From Gemmiger sp. An120 (GTDB lineage Bacteria > Bacillota > Clostridia > Oscillospirales > Ruminococcaceae), in NCBI RefSeq assembly GCF_002160955.1, contig NZ_NFLN01000010.1:1-64000 (forward strand): 64,000 nt of DNA, in the 5' to 3' direction. Below are positions 41,820-50,881 of this stretch, piece by piece (the first letter of the stretch is position 1; each line of letters starts with the position of its first letter). The notes under the pieces were generated by a model, which saw only the letters and a list, made by a program, of their open reading frames with translations, ran no database searches and was not told the DNA's origin. The translations under genes and the position numbers were made by a program.

Positions 41820-43283
41820 TTACAGCGTTTCCAGGCAGGCCAGGATGCCGTCGGCCGAGATGTTCGGCGCGGTGGCAAAGGGCGCGGCAGTATGGCGGGC
41901 CAGCTCGGCGGCGGTGACGGGGCCGATGCAGACGCATTTCACCCCGGCCCCGGGCGCGCCGAAGGCCTCCGCATAGGCACGCACCCCGGCGGCGCTGCCG
42001 AATACCAGGGCCTCGCCCTCCTGGGCGGGGCGCAGCGGCTGGTACACGGTGCGGTAGAGGGAGTGCTCCTCCACCGGGTAACCGGCCTCGCGCAGCATTG
42101 TATGCAGCAGCGGGGTGCTGTTTTCCGCCCGCAGCAGCAGGATGGGCTGCCCGGCAGGCACCGACGCGATGAGCAGGCGGCCCAGTTCCTCGCCGGTGGC
42201 GGTGGCGGGGCAGAGATCCGGCTGGATGCCCTGTGCCGCCAGAGCGGCGGCGGTGGCGGGGCCGATGGCGGCAAACCGGCAGCCGGCCAGTTTGCGCAGG
42301 TCCACCCGGTTTTCCCGCAGCAGGGCAAAGAGCCGTTCCACCCCGTTCACACTGGTCAGCACCAGCCAGCGGGGGGTGCCATCGGTCAGGGATTCCCAGT
42401 CCAGGGATACCGGCAGCGCCTCGGTGCGGGCGGCCACGCAGAGCCGGGGCTCGGCCCCGGCGGCGGTGAGTTTTTCGCCCAGGCGATCGACAAAAGTGTC
42501 GGTGCCTACCAGCCCCACCCGCTGCCCGGCCAGCGGCCCGGCGGGCGGGTCGGCCAGTTCCAGCGCGGCGGTCTGCCCCACCAGGATCACCGCCGGGGCC
42601 TGCACCCCGGCAGCCCGGGTGCGGGCGGCGATGTCGGCCAGGGTGCCCCGCACGGTGGCGGGATGGGGGGCGTTGCCCCCGCTGACCACCGCCGCCGGGG
42701 TATCGGCCGGTTTGCCCGCCGCCATGAGCCGGGCGGCGATGGTTTCCAGCGCGCCCAGCCCCATCAGGAACACCAGGGTACCGTTCAGCCGGGCCAGGGT
42801 GTCCAGATCTTCGGGCAGGCCGTCGGTGCCGTCGGCGGTGTGGCCGGTGATCACATGAAAGCTGCGGGCGGCCCGCCGGTGGGTGACCGGAATCCCCGCC
42901 GCGCCGGGCACGGCGATGGAGGAGGAGATACCCGGCACCACCTGGCAGCGGATGCCCGCTTCTCGCAGGGCCAGGAATTCCTCCCCGCCCCGGCCAAAGA
43001 CAAAGGGATCGCCGCCCTTGAGCCGCACCACCTGCTTGCCGCTCTGGCCCAGACGGACCAGCAGCTCATTGATTTCGGGCTGGGGCATGGAATGGCGGCC
43101 CGCCCGCTTGCCCGCGCAGTACCGCTCAGCACTCAGGGGAACCTGCGCCAGCAGGGCCGGGTCGATCAGATCGTCGTAGACCACCGCTTCACAGATCTGC
43201 AAAAGGCGCAGACCCCGCAGGGTGATCAGGTCGGCGGCGCCGCAGCCCGCGCCCACCAGATATACACAGCCGGTTTCAGCCAT
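41820..43283 (-). CDS. cobA-hemD: Uroporphyrinogen-III C-methyltransferase fused to uroporphyrinogen-III synthase
   Basis: A 487-residue fusion. Residues 1-245 are the SAM-dependent uroporphyrinogen-III methyltransferase (CobA/SumT): VYLVGAGCGAADLITLRG, VYDDLIDPALL, and VRLKGGDPFVFGRGGEE with VVPGISSSIAVPGAAGIPVTHR. It makes precorrin-2. Residues about 260-487 are the HemD domain, with WLVLTSVNGVERLF and FGSAAGVRAYAEA, which closes hydroxymethylbilane to uroporphyrinogen III. The fusion channels two successive steps, as in several clostridia. It overlaps the precorrin-2 dehydrogenase gene by 8 bases and is the last gene of the operon. GGAGG precedes ATG 43283. Confidence 0.94.
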   Translation of the reverse strand: MAETGCVYLVGAGCGAADLITLRGLRLLQICEAVVYDDLIDPALLAQVPLSAERYCAGKRAGRHSMPQPEINELLVRLGQSGKQVVRLKGGDPFVFGRGGEEFLALREAGIRCQVVPGISSSIAVPGAAGIPVTHRRAARSFHVITGHTADGTDGLPEDLDTLARLNGTLVFLMGLGALETIAARLMAAGKPADTPAAVVSGGNAPHPATVRGTLADIAARTRAAGVQAPAVILVGQTAALELADPPAGPLAGQRVGLVGTDTFVDRLGEKLTAAGAEPRLCVAARTEALPVSLDWESLTDGTPRWLVLTSVNGVERLFALLRENRVDLRKLAGCRFAAIGPATAAALAAQGIQPDLCPATATGEELGRLLIASVPAGQPILLLRAENSTPLLHTMLREAGYPVEEHSLYRTVYQPLRPAQEGEALVFGSAAGVRAYAEAFGAPGAGVKCVCIGPVTAAELARHTAAPFATAPNISADGILACLETL

Positions 43284-43911
43284 GGGTGTTTTCCTCCGTT
43301 TTCGCTTGATCCAGCAGAGCGGCGAACTCCTCATCGGTGAGGGGCCGCTCCTTTTCCATACAGGTATCGAACAGCCGGGCAAACAGCGCCGCGCGGGTGG
43401 TTTCACTCGCCAGCGCCGCCTTGACCGGCTGGCGGCAGTCGGCCAGCCAGGTAAGGATGGGGCCGAAGGTTTCCTCCGGCAGAACAGCCTCGATCTGCCG
43501 TTTCACCCAGGCCGCCGCCACCGGGCTGGCGCCGCCGGTGCAGACCCCCACCGTAAGCGGGCCACGCCGGGCCAGCGCCGGAAAGATAAAGCTGCCCGCG
43601 TCCGGGTTATCCACCACGTTGACCGGGATGTGCCGGGCCCGGCAGGCCGCGGCGATGCGCCGGTTCAGGGCCGCGTCATCGGTGGCGGCGATGACCAGCG
43701 TCTGGCGGCGCAGATCCCCCACACGCACCCGGCGGCGCACAAACCGCACGCCGGGCACCGCCGCCAGCTGCGGGCATACCGACGGGGCCACCACCGTGAT
43801 ATGGGGGCCAAAGGGCAGCAGCTTCTGCACCTTGCGCAGCGCCACCTTGCCGCCGCCCGCCACCAGGCAGGGGCGGCCCGCCAACTCGATAAACAGGGGG
43901 AAACATCCCAT
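43276..43911 (-). CDS. Precorrin-2 dehydrogenase / sirohydrochlorin ferrochelatase (Met8p/SirC-like)
   Basis: A 211-residue protein with an N-terminal NAD-binding Rossmann fold (CLVAGGGKVALRKVQKLL, residues about 14-31) and the family block IPVNVVDNPDAGSFIFPA near residues 93-110, including the Asp used by Met8p for dehydrogenation and metal insertion. It oxidises precorrin-2 to sirohydrochlorin. CbiK, elsewhere in the operon, should then insert cobalt; this enzyme may also contribute ferrochelatase activity for siroheme. It is coupled to the downstream cobA-hemD gene by an 8-base overlap. Confidence 0.92.
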   Translation of the reverse strand: MGCFPLFIELAGRPCLVAGGGKVALRKVQKLLPFGPHITVVAPSVCPQLAAVPGVRFVRRRVRVGDLRRQTLVIAATDDAALNRRIAAACRARHIPVNVVDNPDAGSFIFPALARRGPLTVGVCTGGASPVAAAWVKRQIEAVLPEETFGPILTWLADCRQPVKAALASETTRAALFARLFDTCMEKERPLTDEEFAALLDQAKTEENTHG

Positions 43912-43923
43912 GTGTATGCCTCC

Positions 43924-44679
43924 TTACTCGCAGAAATACTGCCAGCTGCCGTCCACTTCCACCCGGCGCACCCGCACGCCGAACGCCGCATCCAGCGCGC
44001 CGCTCTCGTACACCCGGTCGGGGGTATCGGTCATGCGCAGGGCGCCGTCGGCCAGCAGGGCCACCGTGTCGGCATTGCGCAGCGCCAGACACAGGTCGTG
44101 GCAGACCAGCGCCACCGCCTTGCCGCCCGCGGCCAGCCGCCGGGCGGTGGCCATGACCTCCAGCTGATGGCGCACGTCCAGCCAGGTGGTGGGCTCGTCC
44201 ATGAAGATGGTGCCGGTGCGCTGGGCCAGCGCCATGGCCAGATAGACCTTCTGCCGCTGGCCGCCGCTGAGCTCCTGCATCAGGCAGCCGGCCAGATCGG
44301 CCGCGCCCGCCTCGTCCATGGCCTGGGCCACCGCCTGTTTATCCTCCGGCCGGTAGCGCCGGGGAAAGGACAGGTAGGGAAAGCGCCCGTGCAGCACCAT
44401 CCGCCTTGCCTCGATGTGAGGCACGCTGCGGCTTTGGGCCATATAAGCCGCCTGCCGGGCCACCTGCACCGGGGCCAGGCTGCCCAGCGGCACCCCGTCG
44501 TAGAGCACCTGCCCGCCCAGCGCGGGCAGCAGCCCCAGGGCGGTTTTGAGCAAGGTGCTTTTGCCGCAGCCGTTGGGCCCCAGCAGCACCGTGACCTGCC
44601 CCGGCCGGAACGCCAGGTTCACCCCCCGCAGCACCGGTTCGCCCCGGTAGCCCACCGAGAGGTCTTGCAGTTCGATCAT
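43924..44679 (-). CDS. FecE/BtuD-type ABC transporter ATPase
   Basis: A 251-residue ATPase with Walker A GPNGCGKST near residues 34-42, signature LSGGQRQKVYLAMAL near 138-152 and Walker B TIFMDEPTTWLDV. The layout is that of iron-siderophore/heme/B12 importers. The gene overlaps the permease by 4 bases and, with the binding protein, makes a complete importer inside the cobalamin operon. A corrinoid, cobinamide, or an iron or cobalt chelate is a reasonable ligand; sequence alone cannot choose. Confidence 0.93.
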   Translation of the reverse strand: MIELQDLSVGYRGEPVLRGVNLAFRPGQVTVLLGPNGCGKSTLLKTALGLLPALGGQVLYDGVPLGSLAPVQVARQAAYMAQSRSVPHIEARRMVLHGRFPYLSFPRRYRPEDKQAVAQAMDEAGAADLAGCLMQELSGGQRQKVYLAMALAQRTGTIFMDEPTTWLDVRHQLEVMATARRLAAGGKAVALVCHDLCLALRNADTVALLADGALRMTDTPDRVYESGALDAAFGVRVRRVEVDGSWQYFCE

Positions 44680-45671
44680 AGATGCGCCCCCTTTTTCTGA
44701 AACAGCAGCCACAAAAAGAACGGCCCGCCCGCCAGGGACAGCACAATGCCCACCGGCAGCTCAAAGGGCGCAAAGGCCAGACGGGAAACAAGATCGCAGA
44801 AGGTGAGCAGCGCCGCGCCGCACAAGGCGCACCCGGCCACCAGCCGCAGGCTGCCGCCGCCCAGCATCCGGCGCACCATATGGGGCACGATCAGCCCCAC
44901 AAAGCCCAGAAGACCCGCAAAGCTGACCGCCGCGCCCGCCAGCGCCGCCGCCAGAGCCAGCAGAATCACCCGCACCGGTCGCACGCGCAGGCCCAGGCTC
45001 TGGGCGGTATCGGTGCCCAGGGCCAGCAGGTCCATCTCACTGGCCAGAAGCAGGGAGAGCAGGATGCTCACCAGAATCACCGCACCGGCGGGCAGCAGCT
45101 TGCCCATATACAGGTTGGCCATGCCGCCGATGCGGAAATCGGAATAGCCGATCAGGGCGTCCGGGTAGAGGGTGACCACCGCGTCCACCCCGGCGCTGAA
45201 CATGCTGGACAGCGCCACGCCCGCCAGCACCAGGGTGATGCGGGAAGCGCCGGCCTTTTCGGCCAGCAGCAGGATGAACAGCACCCCCACAAAGGCCCCG
45301 AGGAACGCGGCCAGCGGCACCGCCGCCAGCGCGCCGGGGGCCAGCGCGCAGCAGAGTGCCACGCCCAGCCCCGCGCCGGAGTTGACGCCGATGGTGCTGG
45401 GGGCGGCCAGGGGGTTGGCCAGCACCGTCTGGATAATGCCGCCGCTGACCGCCAGCGCGGCCCCGGCCAGCAGGCAGCCCACCGTGCGGGGCAGCCGCAC
45501 ATAGGCCAGGATGGACGCGCCGTCCCCCTGCCCCCACAGGCCCTGCCACAGCTGCGCCGGGGTCAGGGACACCGGGCCCAGGCACAGGCTCAACATGGCG
45601 GCCAGCAGCACGGCCAGCGCCATCAGGCACAGCCGCACCGCCACCCGGCCGCTCTTTGCGTTATTCGCCAT
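44676..45671 (-). CDS. FecCD/BtuC-type ABC transporter permease
   Basis: A 331-residue permease of the FecCD family with about ten hydrophobic segments. It has the RLPRTVGCLLAGAALAVSG block near residues 58-76, GVNSGAGLGVAL near 95-107, and the cytoplasmic coupling region LGFVGLIVPHMVRRMLGG near residues 255-272. It pairs with the ATPase downstream and the lipoprotein upstream. The start overlaps the binding-protein stop by 11 bases. Confidence 0.94.
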   Translation of the reverse strand: MANNAKSGRVAVRLCLMALAVLLAAMLSLCLGPVSLTPAQLWQGLWGQGDGASILAYVRLPRTVGCLLAGAALAVSGGIIQTVLANPLAAPSTIGVNSGAGLGVALCCALAPGALAAVPLAAFLGAFVGVLFILLLAEKAGASRITLVLAGVALSSMFSAGVDAVVTLYPDALIGYSDFRIGGMANLYMGKLLPAGAVILVSILLSLLLASEMDLLALGTDTAQSLGLRVRPVRVILLALAAALAGAAVSFAGLLGFVGLIVPHMVRRMLGGGSLRLVAGCALCGAALLTFCDLVSRLAFAPFELPVGIVLSLAGGPFFLWLLFQKKGAHL

Positions 45672-46656
45672 ACAGAATCTCCGCCAGTTCCTGGTACGCC
45701 TGGCCCCACAGGGCGTTGGGCTTCACGTTATAGAGCCGCTGGTCCATGTAGTAGACCCGGCCCTCCTTCACGGCAGTAAGCTGCTGCCAGGCGGGGTTGG
45801 ACAGCACCGCTTCCTCCAGGCTTTTCTGGGGTTTGGAGGGGTCGGAGCCCTGCAGCACGATGAAGATGCTGTCCGGGTCGGCCTGCAGGATCACCTCCAT
45901 GGACAGGTTTTCCAGCAGGCTGGTCTCGCTGTCGGCGATGTTGGTGCAGCCCAGGTCGGCCAGCATCTCACCCAGCACGGTGTTTTCGCTGTTCTTGACC
46001 TTGCAGCTGCTGCCGGAGGCCCGCAGATACAGCACCGAGGGGCCTTCCTTGCCCTCGGCCAGGGCGCGGGCGTCGTCGATCTGCTGCTGAATCGCGGTGC
46101 CGTTTTCCTCGTACAGGTCAGCCCGGCCGGTCAGCTGGGTGCAGATCTCCAGCATGGCCAGATAGTCCTCAAAGCTGCTGATGTCAAAGTAGGCCACCGG
46201 GATGCCCGCCGCTTCCAGGGTGGGCTGCAGATCCACGTCGGCGGCGGTTTTGGCGCTGCCCAGCACAAAGTCGGGCTTGGCGGCCAGCAGGGTTTCCAGG
46301 TTGGGCTCCTTGATTTCGCCCAGGTTGGCCACCGATTCGTCCAGTTCCAGGCTGAACTGGGTCCAGCTGTCGTTGGCCGCGGCCACCAGGGTATCCTCGC
46401 CGCCGGCCAGGCACCACACGTCGGCAAAGCTGCCGATCAGGGCCGCCACCCGCTGGGGCTTGCCCGTGACGGTGACGGTGCGGTCCAGCGCGTCGGTAAA
46501 GGTGATGGTATCGGATGTTTCCTCACTGGCCGGAGCGTCGGAGGAAGCGGGCTGCGACGAAGAGGAAGCCCCCGCGGGCGCGGCGGCGGTGCAGCCGGTG
46601 AATGCCAGAGCGGCGCAGGCCAGCGCCAGAATCAGGGCCAGAACACGTGTTTTCAT
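45661..46656 (-). CDS. FecB/BtuF-type ABC transporter substrate-binding lipoprotein
   Basis: A 331-residue lipoprotein. The signal peptide ends in the lipobox AFTGC near residue 21. After a Ser/Ala-rich linker, a type III periplasmic-binding fold begins ITFTDALDRTVTVTGKPQRVAAL near residues 50-72, with the long helix linking two lobes. The segment GRVYYMDQRLYNVKPNALWGQAY closes the second lobe. These features are typical of metal-chelate and B12-binding proteins. ATG 46656 is chosen because the signal peptide starts there. First gene of the importer block. Confidence 0.92.
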   Translation of the reverse strand: MKTRVLALILALACAALAFTGCTAAAPAGASSSSQPASSDAPASEETSDTITFTDALDRTVTVTGKPQRVAALIGSFADVWCLAGGEDTLVAAANDSWTQFSLELDESVANLGEIKEPNLETLLAAKPDFVLGSAKTAADVDLQPTLEAAGIPVAYFDISSFEDYLAMLEICTQLTGRADLYEENGTAIQQQIDDARALAEGKEGPSVLYLRASGSSCKVKNSENTVLGEMLADLGCTNIADSETSLLENLSMEVILQADPDSIFIVLQGSDPSKPQKSLEEAVLSNPAWQQLTAVKEGRVYYMDQRLYNVKPNALWGQAYQELAEILYGE

Positions 46657-46681
46657 TGGTACGTCCCTCACTTGTTCGGTG

Positions 46682-47353
46682 TTATCCCTGCCAGCCCCGG
46701 GCAGCCGGGTCCAGCGCGTTTGCGGCGGAATAGAGCAGCGCGTTGCAGATGGCGGCCGCCACCCCGCTGCCCCCTTTGCGGCCCATTGCCACAATGGCGG
46801 GCACCCCGGCGGCCTGGCAGGCGGCCAGGATACGCTCCTTGCTTTCCACCACGTTCACAAAGCCCACCGGCACCCCGATCACCAGCGCCGGGCGGGCGCC
46901 GGCACGGATGTGCTCTTCCAGCTGCAGCAGGGCGGTGGGGGCGTTGCCCACCGCCAGCACCGCGCCGGGGTATTCGGCCACGGCCTTGTCCATGGCGGCG
47001 GCGGCCCGGGTGGTTTGCTTCATGGCGGCCGCGGCGGCCACCGCCTCGTCCCCCATAAAGCAGAGCGCCTGCCCGCCCAGTTTTGCCAGGCTGGGCTTGC
47101 TTACCCCGGCCTGGGCCATGCGGGTATCGGTGATGATGGGAGCCCCGTTCTGCAGGGCCTCGATGCCCCGGGCAACCGCCCCGGGGGTGAAACGCAGGTT
47201 TTCCGCGTAGTCAAAATCCGCGGTGGTGTGGATCACCCGCCAGACCACCGGGGCCACATCCTCCGGCACCGGGATGCCCCGCTGGGCCAGTTCGGCCCGG
47301 ATGATGGACATGCTGGTGCGCTCGATGTCGGCGGGCAGGGTATGCTGCTGCAT
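46682..47353 (-). CDS. cbiC: Precorrin-8X methylmutase
   Basis: A 223-residue enzyme that migrates the C-11 methyl group to C-12, giving cobyrinic acid (hydrogenobyrinate in the oxygen pathway). The catalytic His is in RVIHTTADFDY near residues 39-49; conserved blocks ITDTRMAQAG, GNAPTALLQLEE and GVPVGFVNVVESKE follow. Length is normal (about 205-225). It lies 25 bases upstream of the ABC importer block and 24 bases after cbiP. Confidence 0.95.
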   Translation of the reverse strand: MQQHTLPADIERTSMSIIRAELAQRGIPVPEDVAPVVWRVIHTTADFDYAENLRFTPGAVARGIEALQNGAPIITDTRMAQAGVSKPSLAKLGGQALCFMGDEAVAAAAAMKQTTRAAAAMDKAVAEYPGAVLAVGNAPTALLQLEEHIRAGARPALVIGVPVGFVNVVESKERILAACQAAGVPAIVAMGRKGGSGVAAAICNALLYSAANALDPAARGWQG

Positions 47354-47377
47354 GGAAACTCCTTCTTTCCTGTGGGT

Positions 47378-48847
47378 TCAGTGTTTGTCCAGAATGCGGT
47401 AGACCGCCTCCATGTCCAGCGCGGCGCGCACCGCGTCGGCCAGCAGGTCGTACTGCCGCTGTTTATAGGCGGTGTGGCTTTCGGCCCGGGCGGCCGCGGA
47501 CGGCAGGCCCCGGCGTTCCAGCAGCCAGGCGGCCAGCTTGTCGGTCAGCTCACCGGTGTCAAACAGGCCGTGCAGGTAGGTACCGAACACGCAGCCTGCC
47601 GCCGCCCCCTCCGGCGTGCCGTCCGCCAGCCGGGCAAAGGGTTCGGCATCACCGGTATCGGTGCGGCCCATGTGAATTTCGTAGGCGTCCAGACCGGCCC
47701 CGGCCAGCGGCCCGGCCAGGGTGCGGCCCTGCACACGGGTGCGGGTCTTCTGGCCGGTGAACCGGGTGACGCAGGGCAGCAGGCACAGGCCCGGCTGGCT
47801 GCCCTGCTGCTCCACCCCGTCCGGATCGTCCAGACGGCGGCCCAGCATCTGGTACCCGCCGCATACTCCCAGCACCGGATGCCCGGCGGCGGCCAGGTTC
47901 TGCACCGCCGAAGCAAAGCCGCTCTCCCGCAGCCAGACTAAATCCCCCATGGTGTTTTTGGTGCCGGGCAGCACGGTCAGATCCGGCTGGCCCAGCTCGC
48001 CCGGGCGCTGCACATATCGCACCCCCAGGGCGGGATGGCTTTCCAGCGGGGAAAAATCGGTAAAGTTGGAGATATGGGGCAGCCGGATCACCGCCACGTC
48101 CAGCGGCCGGTGGGTGCGGGTTTCCTCCAGGCGGGGGGCCAGGCTGTCCTCGTCGTCGATATCCGCCCGGGTGTAGGGCACAACCCCCAGCACCGGCACG
48201 CCGGTGAGCTGCCGCAGCTGTTCCAGACCCGGGGTCAGCAGGTTCACATCCCCCCGGAACTTGTTGATGAGCAGGCCCTTGACCCGGGCCCGGTCCTCCG
48301 GCTCCAGCAGGGCCACCGTGCCGTACAGCTGGGCGAATACCCCGCCCCGGTCGATGTCCCCGGCCAGCAGCACCGGCGCGTCCACCAGACGGGCCAGGCC
48401 CATGTTCACGATATCCCCTTTCAGGTTGATCTCGGCCGGGCTGCCCGCCCCCTCGATCACCAGGATGTCGTTTTCAGCGGCCAGGGAGTTGTAGGCGGCC
48501 AGGATATCCGGCACCAGGCTTTCCCGCATCCGGAAGTACCGGGCCGCGTCGTACTGGCCCCGCACCTCCCCGTTCACGATCAGCTGGCTGCCGGTGTCGC
48601 TGGAGGGCTTGAGCAGGATGGGATTCATCCGCACGTCCGGCTCCTTGCCCGCGGCCTCGGCCTGGGCCACCTGGGCCCGGCCCATCTCCAGGCCGTCCCG
48701 GGTGATATAGCTGTTCAGGGCCATGTTCTGGCTTTTGAACGGGGCCACCCGCCAGCCGTCCTGGCGGAAAATGCGGCACAGGGCGGTGACCAGCAGGCTT
48801 TTGCCCGCGCCGGACATGGTGCCCTGCACCATGATGCATCGTGCCAT
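47378..48847 (-). CDS. cbiP: Cobyric acid synthase
   Basis: A 489-residue glutamine-dependent amidotransferase that amidates positions b, d, e and g of adenosylcobyrinate diamide. It has an N-terminal dethiobiotin-synthetase-like domain with P-loop GTMSGAGKS (residues 8-17), the Mg/ATP segment NEDILVIEGAGSPAEINLKGDI (shown in part) and a C-terminal class I GATase-like domain with catalytic Cys in LGVCGGYQMLG near residue 330 and His in YLHGLFD near residue 425. Substrate is made by cbiA upstream. It is followed by cbiC after 24 bases. Confidence 0.95.
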   Translation of the reverse strand: MARCIMVQGTMSGAGKSLLVTALCRIFRQDGWRVAPFKSQNMALNSYITRDGLEMGRAQVAQAEAAGKEPDVRMNPILLKPSSDTGSQLIVNGEVRGQYDAARYFRMRESLVPDILAAYNSLAAENDILVIEGAGSPAEINLKGDIVNMGLARLVDAPVLLAGDIDRGGVFAQLYGTVALLEPEDRARVKGLLINKFRGDVNLLTPGLEQLRQLTGVPVLGVVPYTRADIDDEDSLAPRLEETRTHRPLDVAVIRLPHISNFTDFSPLESHPALGVRYVQRPGELGQPDLTVLPGTKNTMGDLVWLRESGFASAVQNLAAAGHPVLGVCGGYQMLGRRLDDPDGVEQQGSQPGLCLLPCVTRFTGQKTRTRVQGRTLAGPLAGAGLDAYEIHMGRTDTGDAEPFARLADGTPEGAAAGCVFGTYLHGLFDTGELTDKLAAWLLERRGLPSAAARAESHTAYKQRQYDLLADAVRAALDMEAVYRILDKH

Positions 48848-48849
48848 CC

Positions 48850-49902
48850 TTACAGCACCTCCTTCATTGCCTGCAAAAAGGCGTTGTTTTCCTGTTCGGT
48901 GCGCACCGCCGCCCGGTACCAGCCGGGGCCCAGGCCGGGATAGTTGGCGCAGTCCCGCAGCAGCACTCCTTTGGCCCGCAGCCGGGCGGTCAGGTCCGGT
49001 TCCGGGCGGGAGAACAGGATGTAATTGGCTTCACCGGGTATCACCCGGCAGCCCAGCGCCGCCAGCCCCGCCGTCAGGCGCGGCCGCTGCCCGGCTACAA
49101 GGGCCCGCAGGCGGGCGCTGTACTCGGTTTCCTGCAAGGCGGCCAGGCCCGCCGCCTGCGCCTCCACCGACACCGCCCAGGGCTGGCCGCAGGCCCGCAT
49201 CCGTTCCAGCAGTTCCGTGTCGGAACAGAGGGCGTAGCCCAGCCGCACCCCGGCCATGCCGTACCACTTGGTAAAGGCATTCAGGATCACAAGGCCCGGA
49301 TGGGCGGCCAGTTCCCCCCGCAGGGTATGGGCCGCCGGGTCGGCGAGGAATTCATTGAAGCACTCGTCCACCACCAGCTTTGCCCCCGCCGCTTCGCAGG
49401 CGGCCAGGATGCGCCCCAGCAGCGGCCGGGGGGTGGTGCGGCCCGTGGGGTTGTTGGGCTCACACAGAAACACCAGATCCACCCCGGGGCGGATGGCGGC
49501 GAGAAAATCCTCGGTCAGGAGAAAATCGTTCTCCGGCCGCAGGGTATACCGCTGCACCCGGCAATCGGTAAGGGCCAGGGCCTGCTCATACTCGGCAAAG
49601 GTAGGGGCGGTAACCAAGGCCGTTTTGGGCCGCACCGCCAGCACCAGCCGGAAGATCAGGTCCGCCGCGCCGGCCCCGCACAGGATCTGCTCCGCCGGCT
49701 GGCCCAGATGTTCCGCCAGCCCGGCGCGCAGCGCCCGGCAGAGCGGGTCCGGGTAGAGATGGGCATTTTCCAGCGATTGGGCCATGGCCCGGCGCACCCC
49801 GTCGGGCAGGCCCAGCGGGCTTACGTTGGCGGAAAAATCCAGCGGCATCCCGCCATACTGGGCTTTATACCCGGCCCAGTCGCCCCCATGGATCAGCGGC
49901 AT
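48850..49902 (-). CDS. cobD: Threonine-phosphate decarboxylase-like aminotransferase (CobD)
   Basis: A 350-residue fold-type I PLP enzyme related to histidinol-phosphate aminotransferase. It contains LDFSANVSPLGLP near residue 21, the Asn in FLCEPNNPTG near residue 156, an Asp in LVVDECFNEFL and the PLP Lys in LNAFTKWYGMAGVRLGY near residue 217. By context it should decarboxylate L-threonine-O-3-phosphate to (R)-1-aminopropan-2-ol O-2-phosphate, the linker used by CbiB. HisC activity cannot be excluded by motif alone. GGGGGATGG precedes ATG 49902. Confidence 0.9.
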   Translation of the reverse strand: MPLIHGGDWAGYKAQYGGMPLDFSANVSPLGLPDGVRRAMAQSLENAHLYPDPLCRALRAGLAEHLGQPAEQILCGAGAADLIFRLVLAVRPKTALVTAPTFAEYEQALALTDCRVQRYTLRPENDFLLTEDFLAAIRPGVDLVFLCEPNNPTGRTTPRPLLGRILAACEAAGAKLVVDECFNEFLADPAAHTLRGELAAHPGLVILNAFTKWYGMAGVRLGYALCSDTELLERMRACGQPWAVSVEAQAAGLAALQETEYSARLRALVAGQRPRLTAGLAALGCRVIPGEANYILFSRPEPDLTARLRAKGVLLRDCANYPGLGPGWYRAAVRTEQENNAFLQAMKEVL

Positions 49903-49915
49903 CGTCCATCCCCCT

Positions 49916-50881
49916 TTACAGAATCCACGCAATCACAAACCGCGCCGCCGCCAGCAGCGCCACGGCCAGAAAACCCGCCGCGTACAGCATCCGCCCGGCG
50001 CGGGCGATGTCCACCGGCTCAATGGGGCGGCTGTCGTCCCCGATGGTGGGCTTTTCGTACAGCTTGCCGAAATAGTAGGCCGGGCCGGCCAGCTGCACCC
50101 GCAGCGCCCCGGCCATGGCGGCCTCGGTCTGGGCCGAGTTGGGGCTGGCGTGGCAGCGCCGGTCCCGCCGCCAGATGCGAAAGGCTCCGGCTGCCGACTG
50201 CCCGGTCAGGGCCGCCGCCGCCACCAGCAGCAACGCCGCGCCCCGGGCGGGCAGATAGTTGGCCACATCGTCCAGCCTGGCGGCTGCCCGGCCGAAGTAC
50301 AGGTACCGGTCGTTCTTATACCCCACCATGCTGTCCATGGTGTTGATGGATTTATAGCACAGCGCCAGCGGCGCGCCGCCCAGGAACATATACAGCAGCG
50401 GGGCGGCCACCCCGTCGGCAAAGTTCTCGGCCACCGTTTCCACCGCAGCCTTGGTGACCCCGGCGGCGGTAAGGGCGCCGGTATCCCGCCCCACGATGCG
50501 GCCCACCGCCTTGCGGGCGGCGTCCAGCGTGTCGCCGGTGAGGGCCCGCTGCACGTTGCGGCTTTCGTCCCGCAGTCCGCGCATGGCCAGCGCCTGCCAG
50601 CACCAGAACGCCTGCACCGCAAACCCCAGCGCCGGATGCACCCGGCCGCAGATCCAGACCACCAGGCCGGTAACCGTCAGGGTGCCCAGCGGCAGCACCG
50701 CCGCCAGCACACAGCCCGCCGCCAGCTCCCCTTTCGGGGTGGCGGGGAACACCCGGCGCAGAACTTTTTCCAGCCGGGTAATGCACCGGCCCATGAACAC
50801 CACCGGATGGGGCATCCAGGCCGGGTCGCCCAGCGCCAGGTCCAGCACAAAGCCGCAGACAGCGGCCAGCAGCACGGTCAT
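49916..50881 (-). CDS. cbiB: Adenosylcobinamide-phosphate synthase (CbiB/CobD membrane protein)
   Basis: A 321-residue integral membrane protein with four to five hydrophobic segments, joining aminopropanol phosphate to adenosylcobyric acid. Conserved features include GDPAWMPHPVVFMGRCITRLEK near residues 18-40 and the cytoplasmic ATAENFADGVAAPL-like VAENFADGVAAPLLY near residue 165, then MDSMVGYKNDRY near residue 195. The ATG overlaps the cobC stop as ATGA. Another conserved stretch, CHASPNSAQTEAAMAGAL, sits near residue 240. Confidence 0.95.
   Translation of the reverse strand: MTVLLAAVCGFVLDLALGDPAWMPHPVVFMGRCITRLEKVLRRVFPATPKGELAAGCVLAAVLPLGTLTVTGLVVWICGRVHPALGFAVQAFWCWQALAMRGLRDESRNVQRALTGDTLDAARKAVGRIVGRDTGALTAAGVTKAAVETVAENFADGVAAPLLYMFLGGAPLALCYKSINTMDSMVGYKNDRYLYFGRAAARLDDVANYLPARGAALLLVAAAALTGQSAAGAFRIWRRDRRCHASPNSAQTEAAMAGALRVQLAGPAYYFGKLYEKPTIGDDSRPIEPVDIARAGRMLYAAGFLAVALLAAARFVIAWIL

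Noticed and set aside
46657-46681. Cobalamin riboswitch upstream of the importer genes
   Set aside because: The 25-base gap is far too short for the aptamer and has no B12-box.
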